Shown: in pieces, positions 1 to 7,711 of the stretch
How positions within the stretch are numbered: position 1 is the first letter of the stretch
Layout: every line of letters begins with the position of its first letter
From: Kineosporiaceae bacterium
GTDB taxonomy: Bacteria; Actinomycetota; Actinomycetes; Actinomycetales; Kineosporiaceae
Direction: 5' to 3'
Assembly (NCBI GenBank): GCA_016713225.1
Contig: JADJPO010000005.1
Span: forward strand, 124,001 to 188,000
Length of the DNA: 64,000 nt
Made by a program: the position numbers and the translations under genes
Notes under the pieces: model-generated
The model's input: only the letters and a program-made list of their open reading frames with translations
The model's database searches: none
What the model was told of the DNA's origin: nothing

Positions 1-1001
1 CCACCGAACAGGCCGCTGGCCAGGTGCACTCCGCCCAGGGCGACCAACTCCTGCTGCGGATCGACGTCGGTGTTCTCGCGCGGCCGGCCCTCCTCCTGCT
101 GGGGCCGGAACGCCCGCCCGATCAGGGTGTTGTCGCTGTAGGCCACGATGGCCACCCCGAGACCGGCCAGCACCAGGGCGGACAGATCGTCCAGGCTGAG
201 CACCGGCAGGTGCAGACCGGGCAGGCCCGACGGCACCTCGCCGGTGGCCTTCACCCCCCGCGCCGGCAGGTCCAGCAGCGCGCTGGCCAGCGTTGCCGCG
301 GCGACGGCGATGAGCGGCCCCGGCCAGTTCGGCCGCAGCAGGATGACGCCGAGCAACAGGGTCAGGGTGCCGGCGGCCACGGCCAGAGTGGCCCAGTGGG
401 TGTTCGGGACGACGTCGAGGAACGAGCCGATCTGAGCCACGATCGACTCGCCGTCGACCGTGGTGCCGGTCACTCGACCCAGTTGGCCGACGACCATGAG
501 TACCGCGCCCCCGGCCAGATAGCCCACGAGCAGCGGCTGGGACAACAGATCGGCGATCACGCCGAGGCGGGCGAACCGGGCGATCAGGCACCACGCGGCG
601 ACCACCAGGCACAGCCCCGAGGTCAGCGTGGCCACCCGGACGGGGTCGCCGTCAGCCATGGGGGCGACCGTGGCGCCGGCCAGGAGGGCGACGGTGGATT
701 CCGGTCCCACCGAGAGCACCCGGGACCCACCCAGGACGGCGTAGACCAGGCAGGCGGCGAGCGCCGTCCACAAGCCGGCGACCGGCTGCACATCGACGAT
801 TGCGGCGTAGGCCATGACCTGCGGGACCAGGTAGGCGGCCACCGCGACCCCGGCGAACACATCCGCGCGCAGCCAGCGGCGAGGGTAGGCGCGCAGGACG
901 CCCAGACCGGGCGCGAGGGTGGGCAGGGTCTGCCACAGGCTGCGCCGAGGCGGGACATCGAGGTCGTAGGTGGCAGCGGGACGTCGTCGGAGACGGTTCA
1001 C
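1..1001 (-). CDS. SulP family anion transporter, 3' part missing
   Basis: The reverse strand reads from a GTG at 1001 without a stop to the window edge, giving at least 333 residues. After a short basic N-terminus come hydrophobic helices typical of the SulP (SLC26-like) sulfate/bicarbonate permeases, including AYLVPQVMAYA, GSRVLSVGPESTVALL and, near the edge, NTDVDPQQELVALG and ASGLFGG. These correspond to the conserved helix-1 motif and the region before the last helices. The cytoplasmic STAS domain would lie beyond the window. The family moves inorganic anions or dicarboxylates across the inner membrane; substrate cannot be inferred here. An in-frame upstream GTG is blocked by a TGA, so 1001 is the likely start. 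The gene is divergent from the GGDEF gene at 1118. Confidence 0.85.
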   Translation of the reverse strand, partial: MNRLRRRPAATYDLDVPPRRSLWQTLPTLAPGLGVLRAYPRRWLRADVFAGVAVAAYLVPQVMAYAAIVDVQPVAGLWTALAACLVYAVLGGSRVLSVGPESTVALLAGATVAPMADGDPVRVATLTSGLCLVVAAWCLIARFARLGVIADLLSQPLLVGYLAGGAVLMVVGQLGRVTGTTVDGESIVAQIGSFLDVVPNTHWATLAVAAGTLTLLLGVILLRPNWPGPLIAVAAATLASALLDLPARGVKATGEVPSGLPGLHLPVLSLDDLSALVLAGLGVAIVAYSDNTLIGRAFRPQQEEGRPRENTDVDPQQELVALGGVHLASGLFG

Positions 1002-1117
1002 TCTTCTGTCACCTCTGGGCCATGGGCGGTTAACGCCGGGAAGGTCATGCTTTCGGTGCCGGGGGCCAGCGTCAAGCAGGTGTCAAGGACCGGGCGCCGG
1101 CGACCGAGAACCAGACG

Positions 1118-2311
1118 GTGACCGGGTTCGCACGCAGGCGCATCGATCAGCCGTCCGCCCCTGAGATGACCGGGGACGGGGACGTGCCCACCTCGCCGAC
1201 CGGGGGGGACGGCGTCCGGCGTGGTCTGGCCGTGACCGTGCTGGCCGTGCTCGCCGGGTGGACCGGGCTCCACGCGGTGCTCTCGCCGCTGCTGCTGTCC
1301 GGGCAGCAGCTCTCGATGACCATCGCGGTCGACGTCCTGGCGACGGCCTCGCTGACGACGGCCGTGCTGCTGGCGCGCCGTCCGGACCCGTGGTCGCTCA
1401 CCCTGCCCTTGGCGCTCGCCCCGGCCCTGGCTGCCGGGCGGGCCGTCGCCTCGGGAGAGCCGCTGATCGGCCTGGATGCGGGGATGTGCCTGCTGGTGGC
1501 AGCGCTGCTGCTGCCCCGGTTGCACCTGGTGCTGGTCTCCGCCACGGCGGTGGCCGCCTGGGCGGGGGTCGGCGCGTACGGCATCGTGGTGCACCTGGTC
1601 TCGGGGTCGGTCGCCGGTGAGCCCTCGGGGCGCGTGGCCGGAGCCTGGGCCTATGCGATGGCGATGGTGGCCGGATCGGCCCTGGTGGCCCGGTCGGTGC
1701 AGGCTCTGGTGAGCCACCACTCGCCCGCCGAGGAGCCGCGGGAGGAGCCGGACGGCGCAGCTCACGACCCTCTGACCGGCCTGGCCAACCGCGCCGGGAT
1801 CGAGCTCGCGGCGGCCCCCATGATCGAGCACGCCCGGCGCAGCGGTCAGGCCGTGCACTGCCTGTACATCGACGTCGACGGGTTGCGAGCGGTGAACGAG
1901 GCTGTCGGCCTGGCCGGTGGGGACGCCGTGCTGCGCGACGTCGCCGCCGTGGTGCACGGCTGCGTCCGTGGCACCGACGTGGTGTGTCGCTGGAACGGGG
2001 ACGAGTTCGTGGTGCTCGGGCCGGGCACCGGGATGTCGCCGCTGGAGCTGGAACGACGCGTGCGAGCCCGCCTGATCACCGACCCACCCGTGCCGGTGGA
2101 GGTCTGGAATGGCCGGGTGAGCATCGGGTCGGCCACTCTGGTGCCGTGGGACGACGGGGACCTGGGCGCACTGGTGGCACGCGGCGAGATGGACATGCAG
2201 ATGCGTCGCTCGCTGCGCCGCCAGAGCCAGGACCGTTTGGCGGGGCCCTTGGGTCCCCGGGCGAGCGGGACGCCGTCGGGCGAGAACACCGAGGGCACCC
2301 TGCGCGGCTGA
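1118..2311 (+). CDS. Membrane protein with C-terminal GGDEF-type domain
   Basis: 397 residues from a GTG; an in-frame ATG at 1166 is an alternative start. Residues about 30-200 form five to six hydrophobic helices. A GGDEF fold follows, with HDPLTGLANR, then IDVDGLRAVNE and GGDAVLRDVAAVV. The signature is WNGDEF instead of GG(D/E)EF. GGDEF proteins make cyclic di-GMP from two GTP; the first glycine is replaced by Asn, so activity is uncertain. No RxxD inhibitory site is obvious just upstream. The C-terminal 35 residues are low complexity. The stop overlaps the following UbiA-type gene, suggesting co-translation. Membrane topology is read from hydrophobicity only. Confidence 0.8.
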   Translation: MTGFARRRIDQPSAPEMTGDGDVPTSPTGGDGVRRGLAVTVLAVLAGWTGLHAVLSPLLLSGQQLSMTIAVDVLATASLTTAVLLARRPDPWSLTLPLALAPALAAGRAVASGEPLIGLDAGMCLLVAALLLPRLHLVLVSATAVAAWAGVGAYGIVVHLVSGSVAGEPSGRVAGAWAYAMAMVAGSALVARSVQALVSHHSPAEEPREEPDGAAHDPLTGLANRAGIELAAAPMIEHARRSGQAVHCLYIDVDGLRAVNEAVGLAGGDAVLRDVAAVVHGCVRGTDVVCRWNGDEFVVLGPGTGMSPLELERRVRARLITDPPVPVEVWNGRVSIGSATLVPWDDGDLGALVARGEMDMQMRRSLRRQSQDRLAGPLGPRASGTPSGENTEGTLRG

Positions 2312-3111
2312 CCGCGCCGGGCCGGATCACGGCCCTGTTCGCGGCCTGTCATCCGCTGCCCTGCGCGGCGGTCACCCTCTTCGCCGCCGCCTGGGCTCTG
2401 GTCGTCGCGGACGCCGGACGCGCCGCGGCGGTGGCGTTGGCCGTCCTGCTCGGGCAACTGTCGATCGGCTGGGGCAACGATGCCCTGGACGCCGCCCGTG
2501 ACACGACGGCCGGACGCCGCGACAAACCGGTGGCCTCGGGGCGCGTCGGCGTCCGGACCGTGGCGGCAGCAGCCGGGCTGGCCCTGGCGGCGTGCGTACC
2601 GGCATCCCTGGCGCTGGGGTGGCGGCCCGGGCTGCTGCACCTGATCGCGGTGGCGTCCGGATGGTCGTACAACCTGGCGCTCAAGCGGGGTCCGCTGTCG
2701 CCGCTGCCGTACGCCCTCTCGTTCGGGCTGTTGCCCTCGGTGGTCGCCCCGCCGCCGGTCGCGGTCGCCTCGGCGGCGGCGCTGTTGGGGGTGGCGGCGC
2801 ACTTCGCCAACACCGTCGCCGACGTCGAGGCCGACGCACTCACCGGGGTGCGCGGCCTGCCGCAACGCCTCGGGCCGCGGCGCTCGCTGCACGCCGCAGC
2901 CGGATGTCTGGCCGCTGCAGCACTCTGCCTGCTGGCCACGCCGGGGGCGCCGGGGTGGGCCGTGGTGCGGGCCGTCGTCCTGGGGGCGGGCGCGGCCGTG
3001 GGGCTGGGCGTGGCGGCGGTGGGACCGAGACTGGGGCGACAGGCCTTCGTCGGAGTGCTGGTCGCGGTGGCACTGGTGATCGCGGGCTACCTGGCCTCGG
3101 CGCCCGCCTGA
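2308..3111 (+). CDS. UbiA-type prenyltransferase family membrane protein
   Basis: About 267 residues, nearly all hydrophobic. It shows the two Asp-rich motifs of UbiA-family prenyltransferases: NDALDAARD near residue 56 and DVEADALTG near residue 172, with GWSYNLALKRGP between them. Family members attach polyprenyl chains to aromatic or quinone precursors at the membrane. The acceptor is not identifiable. The homologous region begins with TAPGRITALFAACHP. No ATG, GTG or TTG lies in frame near that point, so the best start is the CTG at 2308, which overlaps the TGA of the GGDEF gene. The next in-frame standard start is hundreds of bases upstream inside the GGDEF gene. The start is therefore uncertain. 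Confidence 0.75.
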   Translation: MTAPGRITALFAACHPLPCAAVTLFAAAWALVVADAGRAAAVALAVLLGQLSIGWGNDALDAARDTTAGRRDKPVASGRVGVRTVAAAAGLALAACVPASLALGWRPGLLHLIAVASGWSYNLALKRGPLSPLPYALSFGLLPSVVAPPPVAVASAAALLGVAAHFANTVADVEADALTGVRGLPQRLGPRRSLHAAAGCLAAAALCLLATPGAPGWAVVRAVVLGAGAAVGLGVAAVGPRLGRQAFVGVLVAVALVIAGYLASAPA

Positions 3112-3160
3112 GGTGGTGGCGAGGCGCGATATCGAGTCCGGGCGCAGGGTCGTCGTCCGA

Positions 3161-3166
3161 TACCCT
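3161..3166 (+). promoter_or_regulatory. Putative -10 box of the leuS leader transcript
   Basis: TACCCT fits TANNNT and lies exactly 6 bases before the GTG of the leucine leader peptide. Transcription would begin at or next to that GTG, giving a leaderless leader ORF. No good -35 is seen. The spacing is identical in the leuA leader at 55170-55182. Confidence 0.5.
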
Positions 3167-3172
3167 GAACGG

Positions 3173-3226
3173 GTGCGTGGCGCGCTGCCGTCCGTGACCG
3201 GACTGCTCCTTACCGGGCCGCGCTGA
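3173..3226 (+). CDS. Putative leucine leader peptide of leuS
   Basis: A 17-codon ORF starts with GTG and reads MRGALPSVTGLLLTGPR. It contains three consecutive leucine codons (CTG CTC CTT at 3203-3211) plus one more at codon 5. Its stop codon lies inside the 5' arm of the inverted repeat at 3217-3262, ahead of leuS. Leader peptides rich in the regulated amino acid are the hallmark of ribosome-mediated attenuation. The motif VTGLLL recurs exactly in the leuA leader of the same window. Function is inferred from this arrangement; there is no ribosome-binding site because the transcript appears leaderless. Confidence 0.6.
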   Translation: MRGALPSVTGLLLTGPR

Positions 3227-3262
3227 GTGCGGGTCCCTTACCCGTCAGCTGCTCAGCGCGGC
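3217..3262 (+). promoter_or_regulatory. Attenuator-like inverted repeat upstream of leuS
   Basis: The arms GCCGCGCTGAG (3217-3227) and CTCAGCGCGGC (3252-3262) are perfect complements. They enclose a second stem, CGGGT (3230-3234) with ACCCG (3240-3244). The 5' arm overlaps the stop codon of the leader peptide, so a ribosome stalled on the Leu codons or sitting at the stop would control folding. No U-tract follows, which is common in actinobacterial attenuators. The leuS ATG lies 73 bases downstream. Confidence 0.6.
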
Positions 3263-3335
3263 GCCCCGTCATGTGTTCGAACGCCGCCGGCCGAGGGCTG
3301 ATGTGGCGACCGAGACCCGAAGGATTGCCCCGATC

Positions 3336-5849
3336 ATGACCCAGATGGATGTCGCCGCCGAGAACGAGGCCGCGCGTTACGACGTCACCGCGATCCAGGA
3401 CCGCTGGCAGGGCGTGTGGGACGAGCTGGCCCCGTTCCGCAGCGGCCGCCCGGACGACGCCCGCCCGTGCAAATACGTGCTGGACATGTTCCCCTACCCC
3501 TCCGGCGACCTGCACATGGGTCACGCCGAGGCCTACGCGCTGGGTGACGTCGTGGCGCGGTACTGGGTGCAGCGCGGCTACAACGTGATGCACCCGATCG
3601 GCTGGGACTCCTTCGGGCTGCCCGCCGAGAACGCCGCCATCAAGCGTGGCGCGGACCCGCGAGTGTGGACCTACGACAACATCGCGCAGCAACTGTGCTC
3701 GATGCGCCGGTACGCCTGCTCGTTCGACTGGGATCGGATCCTGCACACCTCCGACCCGGAGTACTACCGGTGGAACCAATGGCTGTTCAACAGGTTTCAT
3801 GAGCGCGGCCTGGCCTACCGCCGGCCGAGCCTGGTCAACTGGTGTCCCAAGGACCAGACCGTGCTGGCCAACGAACAGGTCGTCGGCGGGCTGTGCGAGC
3901 GCTGCGACACCCCGGTCACCAAGAAGAAGCTGACCCAGTGGTACTTCAAGATCACTGACTATGCCGACCGGCTGCTGGACGACATGGCCCAGCTGGAGGG
4001 TGCCTGGCCCGACAAGGTGCTGAGCATGCAGCGCAACTGGATCGGGCGCTCGTCCGGCGCCGACGTGGTCTTCGCGATCGAGGGTCGCGAGCAGCCGGTC
4101 ACGGTCTACACCACCCGGCCCGACACGCTGTTCGGGGCCACCTTCTTCGTGGTCGCGGTCGATTCCGAGCTGGCGGCCGAACTGGCCGCGATGGCCGACG
4201 AGGCCACGCAGACGGCGTTCGCCGCCTACCTGGACGACGTGCGTCGCGCCAGCGACATCGACCGGTTGGCCACCGACCGCCCCAAGACCGGGGTGTTCCT
4301 GGGCCGCCACGCGATCAACCCGGTCAACGGCGAGCAGATCCCGATCTACGCGGCGGACTACGTGCTGGCCGACTACGGCCACGGCGCGATCATGGCGGTG
4401 CCCGCGCACGACCAGCGTGACCTGGACTTCGCCAAGGCGTTCGACCTGCCGGTGCGCGTGGTGGTCGACGTCCGGGGCGAGGACGGCGCGCCGCTGCCGG
4501 ACCCGGCGCTGACCTTCGAGGCCACCGCGGGTGACGGCGTCCTGGTGAACTCGGGCCCGCTGGACGGGCTGCGCAAGGCCGACGCGATCGAGCGGATCAT
4601 CGAGATCCTGGGCGCCAAGGGGTTGGGGCGCCCGGCGACCAACTACCGGCTGCGCGACTGGCTGATCTCGCGGCAGCGCTACTGGGGCACGCCGATCCCG
4701 ATCGTGCACTGCCCGGCCTGCGGTGAGGTACGGGTGCCGGACGAGCAGCTGCCGGTCGAGCTGCCGCCCGCCGCCGGGCTGGACCTGCGACCCAAGGGCA
4801 CCTCGCCGCTGGGCGGGGCCAGCGACTGGGTGAACGTCGACTGCCCGAGCTGTGGCGGCCCGGCGCAGCGCGACACCGACACCATGGACACCTTCGTGGA
4901 CTCGTCCTGGTACTACCTGCGGTACACCTCGATCGGTCGCGACGACGTGCCGTTCGACGTCGCCGAGGTCGAGAAGTGGGCGCCGATCGACCAGTACGTC
5001 GGCGGGGTCACCCACGCGATCCTGCACCTGTTGTACTCGCGGTTCTTCACCAAGGTGCTGCACGACATGGGCCTGGTGAGCTTCACCGAGCCGTTCACGC
5101 GTCTGCTGAACCAGGGCATGGTGCAGATGAACGGCTCGGCGATGAGCAAGTCTCGCGGCAATCTGGTGAAGCTGAGCGATCAGCTGGACGAGCACGGCGT
5201 GGACGCCGTCCGGCTGACCCTGGTCTTCGCCGGGCCGCCCGAGGACGACATCGACTGGGCCGACGTCTCGGCGGCCGGGTCCGCGCGGTTCCTGGCGCGC
5301 GCCTGGCGACTGTCCGGTGACGTGACCTCGCCTGTGGGCGTGGAGGTTTCGGGCGGGGATGCCGCGCTGCGGGCGCTGACCCACCGCACCGTTCACGAGG
5401 CCGGCCAGCTGATCGAGTCGTTCCGGTTCAACGTGGCCGTCGCCCGGGTGATGGAGCTGGTCAACGCCGTCCGCAAGGCGATCGACAGTGGGGTCGGTGG
5501 CGCCGACCCGGCCGTGCGTGAGGCCACCGAGGCGGTCGCGATCATGCTGTCGCTGTTCGCGCCCTACGCCGCCGAGGACATGTGGTCACGGCTGGGACAC
5601 CAGCCGTGCGTGGCGCTGGCCGGTTGGCCGGCGGTCGAGGCCGCCCTGCTGGTGGAGGAGACGGTGACCTGCGTCGTCCAGGTGGCGGGCAAGGTGCGCG
5701 ACCGGCTGGAGGTGGCGCCCGGCATCGGCGCCGACGAGCTGCGCGAGCTGGCCCTGGCTCGGCCGGCAGTTCAGAAGGCATTGGGCGAGAAGGGGATTCG
5801 TACGGTCGTGGTGCGTCAGCCGCGGCTGGTCAACGTGGTTCCGGCCTGA
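3336..5849 (+). CDS. leuS: Leucyl-tRNA synthetase
   Basis: 837 residues from the ATG at 3336, the normal length of bacterial LeuRS. It charges tRNA-Leu with leucine using ATP in the cytoplasm. The class I signatures are HMGH at residues 60-63 (HIGH) and AMSKS at 602-606 (KMSKS). The inserted CP1 editing domain contains TTRPDTLFGATFFV and YGHGAIMAVPAHDQRD, and zinc-site cysteines are visible at NWCPKDQTVLANEQV and CERC. A longer in-frame start at 3273 would add an unconserved stretch inside the leader, so I prefer 3336, preceded by GAAGGA. The leader peptide and hairpin upstream suggest leucine-responsive attenuation. degV follows after 7 bases. Confidence 0.97.
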   Translation: MTQMDVAAENEAARYDVTAIQDRWQGVWDELAPFRSGRPDDARPCKYVLDMFPYPSGDLHMGHAEAYALGDVVARYWVQRGYNVMHPIGWDSFGLPAENAAIKRGADPRVWTYDNIAQQLCSMRRYACSFDWDRILHTSDPEYYRWNQWLFNRFHERGLAYRRPSLVNWCPKDQTVLANEQVVGGLCERCDTPVTKKKLTQWYFKITDYADRLLDDMAQLEGAWPDKVLSMQRNWIGRSSGADVVFAIEGREQPVTVYTTRPDTLFGATFFVVAVDSELAAELAAMADEATQTAFAAYLDDVRRASDIDRLATDRPKTGVFLGRHAINPVNGEQIPIYAADYVLADYGHGAIMAVPAHDQRDLDFAKAFDLPVRVVVDVRGEDGAPLPDPALTFEATAGDGVLVNSGPLDGLRKADAIERIIEILGAKGLGRPATNYRLRDWLISRQRYWGTPIPIVHCPACGEVRVPDEQLPVELPPAAGLDLRPKGTSPLGGASDWVNVDCPSCGGPAQRDTDTMDTFVDSSWYYLRYTSIGRDDVPFDVAEVEKWAPIDQYVGGVTHAILHLLYSRFFTKVLHDMGLVSFTEPFTRLLNQGMVQMNGSAMSKSRGNLVKLSDQLDEHGVDAVRLTLVFAGPPEDDIDWADVSAAGSARFLARAWRLSGDVTSPVGVEVSGGDAALRALTHRTVHEAGQLIESFRFNVAVARVMELVNAVRKAIDSGVGGADPAVREATEAVAIMLSLFAPYAAEDMWSRLGHQPCVALAGWPAVEAALLVEETVTCVVQVAGKVRDRLEVAPGIGADELRELALARPAVQKALGEKGIRTVVVRQPRLVNVVPA

Positions 5850-5856
5850 GCCGTCG

Positions 5857-6771
5857 ATGGCGCGGGTTGTTGTCGTCACCGACTCCACGTCCTACCTGCC
5901 GGAGGGGTTGGCGGCGGCGCGCGACCTGATCGTCGTGCCATTGCAGGTGGTCCTGGGCGGACGGTCGCTGGCCGAGGGCGTCGAGGTCGACAGCGCGCAG
6001 GTCGCCGCGGAGTTGATCGCGGGGCGCTCGGTGACCACGTCGCGTCCCTCGCCGGCGCTGTTCGCCCAGACCTACCGGGACGCCGCCCGGGCGATCGGCG
6101 GGGACGTACGGATCGTGTCGGTGCACCTGTCGGCCGACCTGTCCGGCACCGTGGACGCCGCCCGCACCGCCGCCCGCGAGGTGGCCGGTGAGGGCCTCGA
6201 GGTGCTGGTCGTGGATTCGCGGAACCTGGCCCTGGGGCTGGGGTTCGCCGCCCTGGCCGCGGTGCGGGCCGCGGCGGCGGGGGAGCCCGCCGAGCGGGTG
6301 GCCGAGCTCGCGGCGCGGTGCGCCTATGGCACCGGCACCTGGCTGTACGTCGACACCCTGGACCACCTGCGCCGTGGCGGGCGGATCGGCGCCGCCGCCG
6401 CGGTGGTCGGCTCGGCGCTGTCGGTCAAGCCGTTGCTGCAGGTGGTGGACGGGCGGATCGAGCCGTTGGAGCGGGTGCGCACCACCTCGCGGGCACTGGC
6501 CCGGCTGGAGGAGATCGTGGTCGGTGCGGTCGGCGCACGCCAGGTGGACCTCGGCGTGCAGCACCTGGGTGCGGCCGATCGCGCGGCCGAGCTGGCGGAC
6601 CGGTTGCGGGCGCGATTGCCCGGGCTCGGGACGCTGTACCTGGGTGAGGTCGGCGCGGTGATCGGGGCACATGCCGGGCCGGGCCTGGTGGGCGTGGTGG
6701 CGGCCCCCGCCGCCCTGGCCACCCACCCCACCCCGGCCACCCACCCCGGCCCGGCCACCCACCCCCGGTGA
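5857..6771 (+). CDS. DegV family fatty-acid-binding protein
   Basis: 304 residues. The N-terminus VVVVTDSTSYLP, the segment GRSVTTSRPSPALF and SVHLSADLSGTVDAA are the conserved DegV signatures around the bound fatty acid. Firmicute homologues (FakB) present fatty acids to the FakA kinase; no FakA is in this window, so the role here is unassigned. The last 17 residues are a low-complexity tail of ATHP(T/G)P units, encoded by tandem copies of a CCACCCACCCCGG-like unit (about 6715-6766). This looks like a recent microsatellite-like expansion at the 3' end. It probably forms a transcription unit with leuS (7-base gap). Confidence 0.9.
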   Translation: MARVVVVTDSTSYLPEGLAAARDLIVVPLQVVLGGRSLAEGVEVDSAQVAAELIAGRSVTTSRPSPALFAQTYRDAARAIGGDVRIVSVHLSADLSGTVDAARTAAREVAGEGLEVLVVDSRNLALGLGFAALAAVRAAAAGEPAERVAELAARCAYGTGTWLYVDTLDHLRRGGRIGAAAAVVGSALSVKPLLQVVDGRIEPLERVRTTSRALARLEEIVVGAVGARQVDLGVQHLGAADRAAELADRLRARLPGLGTLYLGEVGAVIGAHAGPGLVGVVAAPAALATHPTPATHPGPATHPR

Positions 6772-6788
6772 TCATGTAATCCGTGCAC
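6768..6788 (+). repeat. Copy 1 of a 21-bp intergenic repeat
   Basis: The 21 bases starting at the degV stop codon match, in reverse complement, 58008-58028 with a single mismatch. The shared core is GTGATCATG(T/C)AATCCGTG followed by CAC. Both copies are intergenic: this one precedes comEA, the other precedes recO. GTGCAC is repeated again 3 bases downstream here. Confidence 0.6.
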
Positions 6789-6905
6789 AGTGCACACTTC
6801 ACGTCCGGGCTCGCGAAGTCGGTCTCGTTGCGTCCCCAGGTGGCCGTGATCGTCCCATCGTCCACAGGCGCTGATCGTCGGGCGGTCAGCTCCGTTGCGG
6901 CCGCT

Positions 6906-6911
6906 TAGCGT
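6906..6911 (+). promoter_or_regulatory. Putative -10 box of comEA
   Basis: TAGCGT (TANNNT) lies 8 bases before the comEA ATG and there is no Shine-Dalgarno sequence, consistent with a leaderless or near-leaderless transcript. Confidence 0.4.
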
Positions 6912-6919
6912 CACCGGTC

Positions 6920-7711
6920 ATGGCTGTCGCTCCCACCGATCCCCGTGCCCGTCTGGCCGCGCTCACGCGTGGGGGTGGGGGGTGGGTGCCCGAACCGGAA
7001 CCGCCCACCGCGGCGCTACCCGTGCCGGATCCGGCGTTCGGACCCTCGACGACGGACGACGCCCCGCGTCGTCGGGGGATGCCGCCTCGGGTGATCATCG
7101 CCGCGCTGTTCGCCGCGGTGGTGGTCTGCGGTGGGTTGCTCGCCCGGGGCGTCCTCAGCGATGCCGGGGCCGCTGTCGAGACCATTCCGGCGGGGTCACG
7201 AACCCTGACCGCGGGCCGACAGGGTGCCGCGCCCACCGGCGCGCCTTACAGCGCGGCGGTCTCGGTGATGTCCCCGGGCGGCCGGGTGGTGGTGCACGTG
7301 GTGGGCCGAGTGCGGCGTCAGGGTGTGGTGACGTTGTCGGTGGGGGCCAGGGTCGGTGAGGCGATCACGGCAGCCGGCGGCGCGGCGTCCGGCGCGGCAC
7401 CGCAGCGGCTCAATCTGGCCCGGCGGGTGGTGGACGGCGAACAGATCGTGGTGCCCGGCCCGCGAGACGCCGTGGCGGTCTCCGGTGCAGCGGCGGCGGG
7501 GGGAACTGGTGGCGAACCGGCGGCGCTCGACCTCAACACCGCCACCCAGGCCCAACTCGACGAACTGCCGGGCGTCGGGCCGGTCACCGCGGCAGCGATC
7601 ATCGCCTGGCGGACCCAGCACCAGCGGTTCAGCCGTGTCGAGGAGCTGGCCGAGGTCGACGGCATCGGCCCCAAGACGCTGGAACGGTTGCGGTCCCGGG
7701 TGCGGGTATGA
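6920..7711 (+). CDS. comEA: ComEA-type DNA-binding protein
   Basis: 263 residues. A Pro-rich cytoplasmic N-terminus is followed by one membrane helix (about 55-76, VIIAALFAAVVVCGGLLARGV). An SLBB-like domain comes next (VVVHVVGRVRRQGVVTLSVGARVGEAI), and a C-terminal pair of helix-hairpin-helix motifs ends the protein (LDLNTATQAQLDELPGVGP and VDGIGPKTLERLR). In transformable bacteria ComEA binds incoming double-stranded DNA outside the membrane and passes it to ComEC. The comEC start overlaps by 4 bases (ATGA type), so the two are co-translated. Competence in this organism is not shown; many actinobacteria carry the pair without known transformation. Confidence 0.93.
   Translation: MAVAPTDPRARLAALTRGGGGWVPEPEPPTAALPVPDPAFGPSTTDDAPRRRGMPPRVIIAALFAAVVVCGGLLARGVLSDAGAAVETIPAGSRTLTAGRQGAAPTGAPYSAAVSVMSPGGRVVVHVVGRVRRQGVVTLSVGARVGEAITAAGGAASGAAPQRLNLARRVVDGEQIVVPGPRDAVAVSGAAAAGGTGGEPAALDLNTATQAQLDELPGVGPVTAAAIIAWRTQHQRFSRVEELAEVDGIGPKTLERLRSRVRV

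Noticed and set aside
3112..3335. T-box riboswitch for leuS
   Set aside because: No T-box sequence or specifier-loop structure is seen; the leucine-rich leader ORF explains the region better.
3273..3335. Longer leuS start
   Set aside because: The extra residues are Arg-rich and not conserved, and the ribosome site is placed for 3336.
3210..5396. Long minus-strand ORF (728 codons) opposite leuS
   Set aside because: Arg/Gly/His/Gln-rich sequence with no fold, a shadow of the GC-rich leuS frame.
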